From Sphingobacterium detergens (GTDB lineage: Bacteria > Bacteroidota > Bacteroidia > Sphingobacteriales > Sphingobacteriaceae), in contig NZ_RAPY01000006.1 of assembly GCF_003610355.1 (NCBI RefSeq), positions 333,802-397,801 of the forward strand: DNA of 64,000 nt, in the 5' to 3' direction. The position numbers and the translations under genes were made by a program. The first letter of the stretch is position 1. Each line of letters opens with the position of its first letter. The notes beneath the pieces are model-generated. The model worked only from the letters and a program-made list of their open reading frames with translations. It was not told the DNA's origin and did no database searches. This document shows positions 54,391-62,593 of this stretch, piece by piece.

Positions 54391-55494
54391 ATGAAAAGAG
54401 CGAATTATATCTATATATTGTTGATTTTAGCGTTTGTCGGCAGTATTGCGATGCTACCGGTTATAAAAGTTCCGATTTCTATTTCCGCCCGCGGCGCCAT
54501 TCGACCAATTATTGATAACACAAAGATTCTGTCACTGGTGAGCGGACTTGTCGTGGATAATCGTATCACGCATAGTAACCAGCAAGTCAAACAGGGGGAT
54601 ACGTTAATGATCGTAGTTTCCAAAGACCTAGAGAACAAGCTTGTATTGAACCGGGACCTGCAAACTGACTATACGCAGCAAATCTCGGATCTGAAGTTGA
54701 TTCTTCATGGAAATGCAGCAAGTCTTCCTGCTGGGCAATATAAACTCGAGTATCTTTCCATGGAACAGCGGATGTCAGAAGTGAAGTCTCAGCTTACCCT
54801 GGCACGCCGGGAATATGAACGAAACAATCAATTATATACACAAGGTGTCGTAGCGCTGGCCGAGCTGGAAAAAAGCAAATATACTTTTGAGCAACTGGAA
54901 AATCAGGTTTTATCCATAAAGAAACAGCAGATGGCACAATGGAGTGCGAAGCTGGTTGAGCTACAGCAAAAATCACAATCGCTGTCTTCGGAGAAGAGAT
55001 CAATTCTGATAGACGGTGAAAACTATGTGGTCCGGGCACCACTAGGTGGTACTGTCGTTAATTTTAAGGGATACCAGAAGGGAAGTCCAATCGTACAGGG
55101 GCAGGATCTCCTGGAGATCTCTCCTGAAGATAATCTCATCGCTGAATGTATGATTCCAGCGAAATCAATTGGATATATCAGGCATGACCAGGCTGTGAAG
55201 TTTCAGATGGATACCTACAATTATAATCAATGGGGCTTACTTAATGGAAAAGTAACGGATATAGATTATAATCTTATTGAAGACCAACAGAAGGGGGCCT
55301 TTTTTAAGGTACGTTGTCGTATAGATCAAAATTACCTGAGCCTACCAAATGGAAATAAAGTTTTCGTTGGAAAGGGCAATACTTTTAATGCGCGTTTTTA
55401 CCTTCTGGACCGAACATTATGGCAGTTACTATTTGATAGGGCAGATGAGCTATTCAATCCCAATTTGGGGACTAGTATGTCTTCGATTCAATAA
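54391..55494 (+). CDS. HlyD-family adaptor of the peptide exporter
   Basis: The start at 54391 (MKRANYIYILLILAFVGSIA) puts the membrane helix at residues about 5-24; an alternative ATG at 54373 adds six residues. The 367-residue protein has a first lipoyl half (LSLVSGLVVDNRITHSNQQV, QGDTL), a coiled-coil hairpin rich in Q/K/E (about 85-195), a second lipoyl half (VVRAPLGGTVVNFKGYQKGS) and a C-terminal beta-domain. It joins the inner-membrane exporter to the outer-membrane channel. It is followed after 70 bp by the C39 ABC exporter. This is an assignment by architecture; the sequence is well diverged from the 42050 adaptor. Confidence 0.9.
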   Translation: MKRANYIYILLILAFVGSIAMLPVIKVPISISARGAIRPIIDNTKILSLVSGLVVDNRITHSNQQVKQGDTLMIVVSKDLENKLVLNRDLQTDYTQQISDLKLILHGNAASLPAGQYKLEYLSMEQRMSEVKSQLTLARREYERNNQLYTQGVVALAELEKSKYTFEQLENQVLSIKKQQMAQWSAKLVELQQKSQSLSSEKRSILIDGENYVVRAPLGGTVVNFKGYQKGSPIVQGQDLLEISPEDNLIAECMIPAKSIGYIRHDQAVKFQMDTYNYNQWGLLNGKVTDIDYNLIEDQQKGAFFKVRCRIDQNYLSLPNGNKVFVGKGNTFNARFYLLDRTLWQLLFDRADELFNPNLGTSMSSIQ

Positions 55495-55564
55495 AACTTA
55501 CTTGCTCACCGATTATTAACTATCTCTCGACAGAGAACCAAACATTTCTAAATAAGCTAATCCG

Positions 55565-57727
55565 ATGAAAAAAACACCAGTTTGTATTCAACAACATGAT
55601 ATCCGTGACTGTGGTGCTGCCTGTCTCGCTTCCATCGGTAGCTATTATGGAATCGATATGCCCATCGCTAAGATCAGGCAGTATTGCCATACTGACATTC
55701 GAGGTACAAACGTATTGGGAATGGTGCAGGGGCTTCAACAAATGGGGTTTAATGCGAAGGGAGTCAAAGGGGCAATAGATGCGATACCGCAAATTCCTTT
55801 GCCTGCCATTGCGCATGTCATTCTGAAGGGGCAGCTGAATCATTATGTCGTTATTTACAAGGTAGACAAAAAGACAGTGCTGGTCATGGATCCGGGACCG
55901 GGAAAGCTAGAAAAGTATACAATTGATGAATTTCAGGAGATATGGACGGGTGTTCTTATCTTGATGGAGCCCAATGAGTATTTCGAACAGAAGAACGAAA
56001 AAACGAGTGTCTACAAACGTTTTTGGAATCTTATCAGACCCCATCGTTCAGTGGCTGTTCAGGCACTGGTTGGGGCAGCAGTATATACTCTCCTGGGATT
56101 ATCAACTTCATTTTATATACAGAAGATAACGGATTATGTCCTGATTGACGGAAATGTCAGGTTACTCAACCTGCTTTCCATCATCATGCTGGTTATCTTG
56201 GTTTTCCAGCTGTTAATAGGAACGCTCAAGAGCGTGATGGTTTTACAGACAGGGCAGCGCATTGATAAATATCTTATTTTAGGTTATTATAAGCATCTTC
56301 TGACGCTACCACAGCGTTTTTTTGATACGATGAAAGTCGGAGAGATCATCTCTAGGGTCAATGACGCAGTAAAGATCCGCGCTTTTATCAACGATGTGGC
56401 GATCCAGGTCGTGGTTAACGTATTTATCGTCGTTTTTTCCTTCGCATTGATGTTTACTTACTTCTGGAAGCTTGCGCTCCTGATGTTGTTGGTCATCCCG
56501 TTCTATGCTGGAGTCTATTGGCTATCCAATAGACTTAATAAAAAGGTCGAACGGAGAATGATGGAAGAGAGTGCCGAATTGGAATCCCATTTGGTTGCTT
56601 CCCTGAATGCGGTAAAGACAATAAAACAATTCGGTATTGAAACTTATTTTAATAGTGAAACCGATAAGCGGTTTTCCCGGTTACTGCGGACTATCTACGA
56701 TTCGGTAATGAATGGTCTGTTTTCAGGTACGGCTGGTGAATTTCTTTCCCGATTATTTACGATTATTCTGTTATGGGCCGGTTCATATTATGTGATCGAG
56801 CGTACCATAACTCCAGGTGAATTATTGTCGTTTTATGCATTGATCGGATACTTTACAGGACCAGTTACACAGCTGATCGGGATGAATAAAACCATGCAAA
56901 ATGCGCTTATTGCTGCTGACCGGTTATTTGAGATTATGGATCTGGAATGTGACGAAAACGAGAATAAGTTACATCTAACATCGAATCTTATTGGGGATAT
57001 TGTATTTGATAATGTCCGTTTTTCCTATGGTTCGAGGGTTGAGGTATTCCGGAATTTTAGCTGTAAGATTAAGCAGGGGAAAATGACAGCCGTTATCGGT
57101 GAAAGTGGAAGTGGCAAGACAACCTTGGGCGCATTGATCCAGCAGTTATACCCTGTGCAGGAAGGCAAAATCAGTATCGGCGAATACGACCTGAATTACA
57201 TTTCCAAATCTTCATTGCGTGAACGCATATCTATCGTTCCGCAACAGATAGATTTATTTTCAGGCAATGTGATCGATAATATAGCGGTCGGCGAAGATGT
57301 TCCCAATTTTCAACATTTTTTGGAAATCGTCAATGAACTGGAGATGATGCCATTCATAGAAAAACTGCCTTCGGGCTTTGATACTTATCTGGGGGAAAAT
57401 GGTTCTATGCTGTCTGGAGGGCAACGTCAACGCATTGCTATTGCAAGGGCCTTGTACCGGAATCCAGATATATTGATCTTGGATGAGGCAACCTCAGCGC
57501 TCGATTCGTCTACAGAACAAGTTATTCAACGCGCTTTTCATCGTTTCCGGGATTCAGGAAAAACTATGATCGTCATCGCTCATCGTCTCAGCACAATTGC
57601 AGCTGCTGATACCATCCTTGTCCTAAAAGACGGCGTACTTATCGAACAGGGGGAACATGACCAGTTGCTGGCCCAGGAGTCAGCATATAGAGAGATGTGG
57701 AAGAAGCAGTCCATATTGTTAAACTAA
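55565..57727 (+). CDS. Peptidase-containing ABC exporter (C39 domain), bacteriocin type
   Basis: 720 residues in three domains. The C39 peptidase (1 to about 135) has catalytic Cys16 in QHDIRDCGAAC, His93 in LNHYVVIY and Asp109 in VMDPGPG, so it should cut double-glycine leaders. The six-helix membrane domain follows (about 160-430). The ATPase domain contains Walker A GESGSGKTT (from residue 512), signature LSGGQRQRIAIARA (from residue 616), Walker B ILILDEATSALD and H-loop VIAHRLST. It cleaves and exports precursors such as those at 53511 and 59527. Length and motif order match LagD/ComA/NukT-type transporters. Confidence 0.96.
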   Translation: MKKTPVCIQQHDIRDCGAACLASIGSYYGIDMPIAKIRQYCHTDIRGTNVLGMVQGLQQMGFNAKGVKGAIDAIPQIPLPAIAHVILKGQLNHYVVIYKVDKKTVLVMDPGPGKLEKYTIDEFQEIWTGVLILMEPNEYFEQKNEKTSVYKRFWNLIRPHRSVAVQALVGAAVYTLLGLSTSFYIQKITDYVLIDGNVRLLNLLSIIMLVILVFQLLIGTLKSVMVLQTGQRIDKYLILGYYKHLLTLPQRFFDTMKVGEIISRVNDAVKIRAFINDVAIQVVVNVFIVVFSFALMFTYFWKLALLMLLVIPFYAGVYWLSNRLNKKVERRMMEESAELESHLVASLNAVKTIKQFGIETYFNSETDKRFSRLLRTIYDSVMNGLFSGTAGEFLSRLFTIILLWAGSYYVIERTITPGELLSFYALIGYFTGPVTQLIGMNKTMQNALIAADRLFEIMDLECDENENKLHLTSNLIGDIVFDNVRFSYGSRVEVFRNFSCKIKQGKMTAVIGESGSGKTTLGALIQQLYPVQEGKISIGEYDLNYISKSSLRERISIVPQQIDLFSGNVIDNIAVGEDVPNFQHFLEIVNELEMMPFIEKLPSGFDTYLGENGSMLSGGQRQRIAIARALYRNPDILILDEATSALDSSTEQVIQRAFHRFRDSGKTMIVIAHRLSTIAAADTILVLKDGVLIEQGEHDQLLAQESAYREMWKKQSILLN

Positions 57728-57785
57728 AGTAGTATACAGGGGTAGCCATAAGGAAAAAGTGATAATGAATAAACGAATGATCCTC

Positions 57786-59111
57786 ATGAAAAAAACAATA
57801 GGCCTATCTGTTTTGTTTGTTCTAATGTGTGTACATGTGATTGCTCAGAAAGCTTGGACACTACAAGAGTGCATCGATTATGCGGTAGTACATAATTTGC
57901 CAATAAAGCAACAAGATGTGAAAGCCGCAATAAAAGAACTGGATCAGGAAATGGCCATCCGGGAACGCTTACCTAGTATCAACGGGTACGTTAATGGTTA
58001 TACGACGTTTGGCCATTCACAAGATGTCTTTGGTACAATCAGAAGGAACGACAATATGAATAGCAATATGGGTATAAATAGTGAAATTACTTTATATCAG
58101 TATAACTATTTTCGTAATCAGGCAAAAAAGGCAGCCTCAGAAGCTGAACAGGAGCGGATCGAAATGGAAATATTGAAGAGAGATCTGACGGTTCGGGTAA
58201 TGGAATCCTATTTGGAGTCTTTATTGACGAAGGCACTTGTCACAACCCAGGATTCTGCCATTCGCTTTTCAATGCAGTTACTTCAAAAAGCTGAGAAAAG
58301 CACCGCTATTGGAACAACGGCCCAATCTGTTGTTGCGGAAGCGAAGTCCAATTTATCAAGGGAGAGACAACAGTATCAACAATATCATAAGGAATTGCAA
58401 AAGTCGGTACTCAAGCTAGCTCAGTTATTGAATTTTGTCGATTATAAAAAGCTTATCCTAGCCGATCCAATGTTAGAAAATGACCTATCAAGCTATAAAG
58501 TTTATCCTGATTTAATGTCAATAAGAGAAGAGGCGTATCTACACAATCCTACGCTCAATAAATATAGAGGACAGATAGAACAATTAGCGATAGAGTCTAA
58601 GCTGATCAAATCCGCTCTGTATCCTACAGTCAAAGGATCGGCGAGTCTCGGAAGTACTTATTTTAATGCATTCAAGGCTCCGGGTGAAAGATCCTTTTTT
58701 ATTCAGAGTAAAGACAATTTTGCACAGCAACTGGCGGTGACGGTGTCCGTCCCCATCTTTAATAAAGGGAAAACAAAACGGCAATTACAGCAGGTTGCGC
58801 TTAATAGGCAGGCGATCGAGCTCTCGTCAGAAAATGAGAAACTCCTCCATCAACAGATTTTGGACAAACTATTGCTCGAATTAGAGGAAAATAAACAATT
58901 GTATACGATTGCTCAGGAAGCAAGTGCGGCTACCGGTCAGTCTCTTATGTATACATTGAGGAGTTTTGAGGCCGGCAAGGTGTCTATTTATGATATCAAT
59001 ACGAGCAAAAATAATTTAATGAAAGCTGATACGGAGACAATACGGGCGAAGTACAATGTATTGTTCAATCAGATCATGCTACAATATCAGATTTATGGAG
59101 ATATAAACTAA
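57786..59111 (+). CDS. TolC-family outer-membrane channel of the peptide exporter
   Basis: The start at 57786 (MKKTIGLSVLFVLMCVHVIA, then QKAW) opens a signal peptide; a longer frame from 57759 adds nine unneeded residues. The 441-residue precursor has two TolC-like repeats, WTLQECIDYAVVHNLPIKQQ near the N-terminus and, in the second half, LAVTVSVPIFNKGKTKRQLQ, with long helices. It follows the ABC exporter after 58 bp and precedes the HTH gene after 5 bp, so the adaptor, exporter and channel form a complete type I secretion route through both membranes. Confidence 0.93.
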   Translation: MKKTIGLSVLFVLMCVHVIAQKAWTLQECIDYAVVHNLPIKQQDVKAAIKELDQEMAIRERLPSINGYVNGYTTFGHSQDVFGTIRRNDNMNSNMGINSEITLYQYNYFRNQAKKAASEAEQERIEMEILKRDLTVRVMESYLESLLTKALVTTQDSAIRFSMQLLQKAEKSTAIGTTAQSVVAEAKSNLSRERQQYQQYHKELQKSVLKLAQLLNFVDYKKLILADPMLENDLSSYKVYPDLMSIREEAYLHNPTLNKYRGQIEQLAIESKLIKSALYPTVKGSASLGSTYFNAFKAPGERSFFIQSKDNFAQQLAVTVSVPIFNKGKTKRQLQQVALNRQAIELSSENEKLLHQQILDKLLLELEENKQLYTIAQEASAATGQSLMYTLRSFEAGKVSIYDINTSKNNLMKADTETIRAKYNVLFNQIMLQYQIYGDIN

Positions 59112-59116
59112 CGACT

Positions 59117-59434
59117 ATGCAGCTATTTAAATATATTGACAGAATAAACCTGCTGGACAAATTGATCCGGCAGCGTAAAACCGGTACGCAGAGTGAATTA
59201 GCTTCACGGCTGGGGATTTCAGTATCACGTCTGGCACGTATTATTGAACACCTGAAAGATCTTGGTGCTCCAGTTGCCTTTGACCGATCGAATAGTACGT
59301 ATTACTATGAGAATGAATATTCCATCCAAATAAAAGTGGATATTCAACAGCTCAATCTTAACCAGATGAAGCATATCTCAGCAGGTGATTATTTTGTCCA
59401 AACTAATTTTTTAAATGCTTTTTTTGTGCATTGA
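59117..59434 (+). CDS. Small HTH protein at the end of the exporter operon
   Basis: 105 residues. The N-terminal half is a winged-helix-like HTH (DKLIRQRKTGTQSELASRLG, then ISVSRLARIIEHLKDLGAPV), like HTH_11/DeoR domains. The second half (FDRSNSTYYYENEYSIQIKV) is the wing, and no ligand domain is visible. The gene starts 5 bp after the channel stop and is probably translated from the same mRNA. It may regulate the second peptide gene, which lies 92 bp downstream. Confidence 0.8.
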   Translation: MQLFKYIDRINLLDKLIRQRKTGTQSELASRLGISVSRLARIIEHLKDLGAPVAFDRSNSTYYYENEYSIQIKVDIQQLNLNQMKHISAGDYFVQTNFLNAFFVH

Positions 59435-59526
59435 ACAAATGTAATTTAGTATTGTTGATCAACGCAGCAGGAATCCGAAAAAGCTTGAAATAGAGTAGGA
59501 AATTAATTTTTATAAACTTAACTAAG

Positions 59527-59682
59527 ATGAATAAGTCAGATTTAACGAAATTGGGTCTTCAAGAAATGAACCAACAAGAAATGGTAAATGTAGAAGGTGG
59601 TTGCATTACTTTGACAGGAATTATCAAAGGTGTAACTAATGTCCTTGTCAACACGATTAACTTTATTAAAGGTTTGTTATAA
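59527..59682 (+). CDS. Double-glycine leader peptide precursor B
   Basis: A 51-codon gene. The leader LQEMNQQEMVNVEGG (residues 11-25) matches the leader of precursor A. Cleavage after Gly25 would give a 26-residue core with an N-terminal Cys (CITLTGII) and alternating hydrophobic and small polar residues up to NFIKGLL, consistent with a membrane-active amphipathic helix carrying two lysines. A single Cys allows only an intermolecular disulphide or a modification. The gene is followed by a long hairpin. Bacteriocin or signalling peptide is inferred from context. Confidence 0.82.
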   Translation: MNKSDLTKLGLQEMNQQEMVNVEGGCITLTGIIKGVTNVLVNTINFIKGLL

Positions 59683-59690
59683 AAATATTT

Positions 59691-59737
59691 AAGGTAAATG
59701 GAGAACTGATTCAGGAGGTTGGTTCTCTATTTACCTT
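59691..59737 (+). terminator. Hairpin after precursor B
   Basis: AAGGTAAATGGAGAAC and GTTCTCTATTTACCTT pair over 16 bp with one G-U pair, 8 bp past the peptide stop. No T-run follows. A second, weaker terminator-like hairpin is at 59781. Confidence 0.65.
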
Positions 59738-60067
59738 ATCAGTTATCCTAGAAGCAATTCTTCTGGCTTTATCGTTTGCGACAGGAGGGGGATTCCTGTT
59801 TTTGTTTTGATGATACTGTATCGTATAGTTTCCGCTTTCAATATTTTCAAATTGCTTCGCGAGATTTAGCAATCATTCCGGCTCCGGTATTTTGTGTTTG
59901 CCCTGATTCCATTTAATTTTACTGTTTTGTTTCTTGTTCTTCCTTTGTTCCAAAGGTGTCGGTTTTCGTTCCTACTATGCCAAGCGTGTTTTATGATGTG
60001 TAGTTTGAGGTAATATCATATTGTAATTTTTTGCTTTTGATAAGACACGGACGAATAGGTTGGTCAT
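59711..60067 (-). pseudogene. Degraded minus-strand reading frame of unknown family
   Basis: One frame runs 119 codons from the ATG at 60067 to TGA at 59711 with no frameshift but three internal stops: adjacent TAG TAG after codon 30, and one TGA where a Trp codon could have stood (IPEPE-stop-LLNLAKQFE). The readable parts (KWNQGKHKIPEPE, VANDKARRIASRITDKVNRE) look protein-like and K-rich. I do not recognise the family. It may be a relic of a mobile-element or accessory gene at the island's edge, or chance. Confidence 0.35.
59781..59806 (+). terminator. Rho-independent terminator-like hairpin
   Basis: ACAGGA (59781-59786) and TCCTGT (59794-59799) form a 6-bp stem followed by TTTTGTTTTG. Confidence 0.55.
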
Positions 60068-60156
60068 ATAAAATAAAGAGCCTTAGAGAGGTTTTGCAAT
60101 TTTGGTTGGCTTTGAGAAAAAAAACATAAATTCCTGAAAAATTAAAAGTTAGATAC

Positions 60157-60187
60157 TTGCAGGATTCAAATCTTCTTATTAACTTTG
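60157..60187 (+). promoter_or_regulatory. Sigma-A promoter of rplK operon
   Basis: TTG (60157-60159), 20 bp, TAACTTTG (60180-60187) matches consensus. The RNA would begin with a small hairpin (CACCTC-GGTT-GGGGTG, 60188-60203), and TGTTACGT is repeated at about 60202 and 60223 in the 97-nt leader. Confidence 0.8.
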
Positions 60188-60283
60188 CACCTCGGTTGGG
60201 GTGTTACGTCCTGATCGATGAATGTTACGTTATTTGCTTCCAACTTACTAACAGACATTTAACAAAATTAAATTCAAAACAAA

Positions 60284-60727
60284 ATGGCAAAAGAAGTCAG
60301 TGCGTTAGTAAAATTACAAGTTAAGGGCGGAGCTGCGAATCCTTCACCTCCAGTAGGACCTGCATTAGGTGCTAAAGGTGTGAATATTATGGATTTCTGT
60401 AAGCAGTTTAACGCTCGTACGCAAGACAAACCAGGTCAAGTATTACCTGTTGTCATTACAGTTTACGCGGATAAGTCATTTGATTTTATCATCAAGACTC
60501 CACCGGTAGCAGTTCAGTTGAAAGACGCTGCTAAATTAAAAAGTGGATCTGGCGAGCCTAACCGTAAGAAGGTTGCGGCTATCACTTGGGAACAAGTTGA
60601 GACAATCGCTAAAGATAAAATGCCTGATTTAAATGCATTTACTGTAGAGGCTGCTATGAGAATGGTAGCTGGTACAGCACGTAGTATGGGTATTACTGTA
60701 TCCGGTAATGCTCCTTGGAACAATTAA
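60284..60727 (+). CDS. rplK: Ribosomal protein uL11
   Basis: 147 residues, full length. It contains the conserved VKLQVKGGAANPSPPVGPAL, which carries the flexible proline-rich linker, and the C-terminal RNA-binding domain with EAAMRMVAGTARSMGITV. It binds 23S rRNA at the GTPase-associated centre. It is first in its operon; rplA begins 22 bp later. Confidence 0.98.
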   Translation: MAKEVSALVKLQVKGGAANPSPPVGPALGAKGVNIMDFCKQFNARTQDKPGQVLPVVITVYADKSFDFIIKTPPVAVQLKDAAKLKSGSGEPNRKKVAAITWEQVETIAKDKMPDLNAFTVEAAMRMVAGTARSMGITVSGNAPWNN

Positions 60728-60749
60728 TTAAGAAATCAATTTAAGAAAA

Positions 60750-61448
60750 GTGGCTAGATTAACAAAAAATCAAAAAGCGGCACTATCCAAAATTGAAGCT
60801 GGTAAAGCATACTCTTTAAAAGAAGCTTCGGCTTTAGTTAAAGAAATCTCATTGACCAAATTTGATGCTTCTGTGGATATCGACGTTCGTTTGGGCGTAG
60901 ATCCTCGTAAAGCAAATCAAATGGTGCGTGGTATTGCAACATTACCTCACGGTACTGGTAAAACTGTTCGCGTTTTAGTTTTGTGTACTCCTGATAAGGA
61001 AGAAGAAGCTAAAGCAGCAGGTGCAGACTACGTAGGTTTAGATGATTACATCAGCAAAATTGAAGGTGGTTGGACTGACGTTGATATCATTATTACTATG
61101 CCTAGTGTTATGGCTAAAGTTGGTAAATTGGGTCGTATTTTAGGTCCAAGAAACTTGATGCCTAACCCTAAAACTGGTACAGTTACAACAGAAGTTGGTA
61201 AAGCTGTAACAGATGTAAAAGGTGGTAAGATCGATTTCAAAGTTGACAAAACCGGTATCATCCATACTTCTATTGGTAAAGCGTCGTTCGATGCAGATAA
61301 AATATATGATAACGCATTAGAGGTATTACAAACTCTAGCACGTTTGAAACCATCTGCAGCTAAAGGAACTTACTTTAAAAGTATTCACATTTCCTCAACT
61401 ATGAGTCCTGGTATTCATATTGAGACTAAATCAGTAGCAGGTATTTAA
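60750..61448 (+). CDS. rplA: Ribosomal protein uL1
   Basis: 232 residues with a GTG start (60750), confirmed by the conserved N-terminus ARLTKNQKAAL. Conserved stretches GILGPRNLMPNPKTGTVT-like (GRILGPRNLMPNPKTGTVTT) and KGGKIDFKVDKTGIIHTSIG are present. It forms the L1 stalk at the E site and often represses its own operon by binding the leader. rplJ follows after 2 bp, so translation is coupled. Confidence 0.98.
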   Translation: MARLTKNQKAALSKIEAGKAYSLKEASALVKEISLTKFDASVDIDVRLGVDPRKANQMVRGIATLPHGTGKTVRVLVLCTPDKEEEAKAAGADYVGLDDYISKIEGGWTDVDIIITMPSVMAKVGKLGRILGPRNLMPNPKTGTVTTEVGKAVTDVKGGKIDFKVDKTGIIHTSIGKASFDADKIYDNALEVLQTLARLKPSAAKGTYFKSIHISSTMSPGIHIETKSVAGI

Positions 61449-61450
61449 TC

Positions 61451-61969
61451 ATGAGAAAAGAAGAAAAACAAGAAATTGTTCAAGCTTTGGCCGAACAGAT
61501 TAAATCTTACGGTAACTTCTATATTACCGATACTGCTGAGTTGTCAGTTGAAAAAGTGAATAACATTCGTCGTAAATGTTTTGAGCAAGGTATCGAAATT
61601 AAAGCTGTTAAAAACACTTTAATTAAGAAAGCATTGATCGAAGCTGGTGTTGAAGAAGAAGATATTTTTGGAACGCTTAAAGGAGCGTCTACAATGATGT
61701 TTTCAGAAGTCGCTAATGCACCTGCTAAATTGATCAAAGAATTGCGCAAAACAGGTGAGAAACCGTTGTTAAAAGCGGCTTTCATTGAGGCAACAGCATT
61801 CGTAGGAGATAATCAATTAACTGCATTAGTTAATCTTAAATCTAAAAACGAACTTATTGCTGACGTTATCGCGGCATTGCAGTCACCTGCGAAAAATGTT
61901 ATTTCGGCTCTTCAATCAGGAGGAAATACTGTTGCAGGTTTAGTAAAAGCTTTAGAAGAAAGAGGTTAA
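61451..61969 (+). CDS. rplJ: Ribosomal protein uL10
   Basis: 172 residues. It has the N-terminal rRNA-binding domain (YITDTAELSVEKVNNIRRKC, AVKNTLIKKALIEAG) and the C-terminal helix that anchors L7/L12 dimers (QSGGNTVAGLVKALEERG). It is the base of the ribosomal stalk. rplL begins 78 bp later, as in most bacteria. Confidence 0.97.
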   Translation: MRKEEKQEIVQALAEQIKSYGNFYITDTAELSVEKVNNIRRKCFEQGIEIKAVKNTLIKKALIEAGVEEEDIFGTLKGASTMMFSEVANAPAKLIKELRKTGEKPLLKAAFIEATAFVGDNQLTALVNLKSKNELIADVIAALQSPAKNVISALQSGGNTVAGLVKALEERG

Positions 61970-62047
61970 CGAATCCTCTAGAACAGAATCATTCGTTACA
62001 ATTTAATTAACAATTTTTACAAAGTACATTCAAAAATTCAAAATAAA

Positions 62048-62425
62048 ATGGCAGATTTAAAACAACTTGCTGAACAGTTAGTTAACTTAACAGTAAAAGA
62101 AGTTAAAGAATTAGCTGATATCTTAAAAGACGAGTATGGCATCGAGCCTGCTGCTGCTGCTGTTGCTGTAGCTGCTGCTCCAGCTGAAGGTGGTGCTGCT
62201 GCTGCAGAAGAGAAAACTTCATTTGACGTTATCTTGAAAGAAGCTGGTGGTCAAAAATTAGCTGTAGTTAAATTGGTTAAAGATTTAGCTGGATTAGGCT
62301 TGAAAGAAGCTAAAGATTTAGTTGACGGAGCACCTAAAGAATTGAAAGCTGGTGTATCTAAAGACGAAGCAGAAGCTTTGAAAAAACAATTAGAAGAAGC
62401 TGGTGCTGTTGTTGAGATTAAATAA
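62048..62425 (+). CDS. rplL: Ribosomal protein bL12
   Basis: 125 residues. It has the N-terminal dimerisation domain (LKQLAEQLVNLTVKEVKELA), an alanine-rich hinge (about residues 35-55), and a C-terminal factor-binding domain with VIKLVKDLAGLGLKEAKDLV-like sequence (AVVKLVKDLAGLGLKEAKDL) and AEALKKQLEEAGAVVEIK. It recruits translation factors to the stalk. Confidence 0.98.
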   Translation: MADLKQLAEQLVNLTVKEVKELADILKDEYGIEPAAAAVAVAAAPAEGGAAAAEEKTSFDVILKEAGGQKLAVVKLVKDLAGLGLKEAKDLVDGAPKELKAGVSKDEAEALKKQLEEAGAVVEIK

Positions 62426-62452
62426 TCTCAACTAATTAGCCCGAAAAGGTTT

Positions 62453-62480
62453 AGACTCTGACGATTTTTCGTCAGAGTCT
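62453..62480 (+). terminator. Perfect hairpin between rplL and rpoB
   Basis: AGACTCTGACG (62453-62463) and CGTCAGAGTCT (62470-62480) form a perfect 11-bp stem with loop ATTTTT, but only ATTCCTATTT follows. It is better read as an attenuator or processing site, allowing partial read-through into rpoB. In E. coli the same gap holds an attenuator and an RNase III site. Confidence 0.7.
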
Positions 62481-62593
62481 ATTCCTATTTATATCAATAC
62501 GCCACTATGCTGTGTATATGCTGGGCACAGTGGACATGTGGTTTACAGCATGCATGTAAGCGCAGTTTTTTTAAAACTAAAATTCATATTCCC

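Noticed and set aside
59435..59526. A consensus sigma-A promoter before precursor B
   Set aside because: TAATTTAG at 59442 is close to TAnnTTTG, but the nearest TTTG is only 15 bp away, outside the usual 18-21 bp.
59711..60067. In-frame TGA of the decayed frame as selenocysteine
   Set aside because: The same frame also has two TAG codons, and no selenocysteine-insertion structure or related gene is seen.
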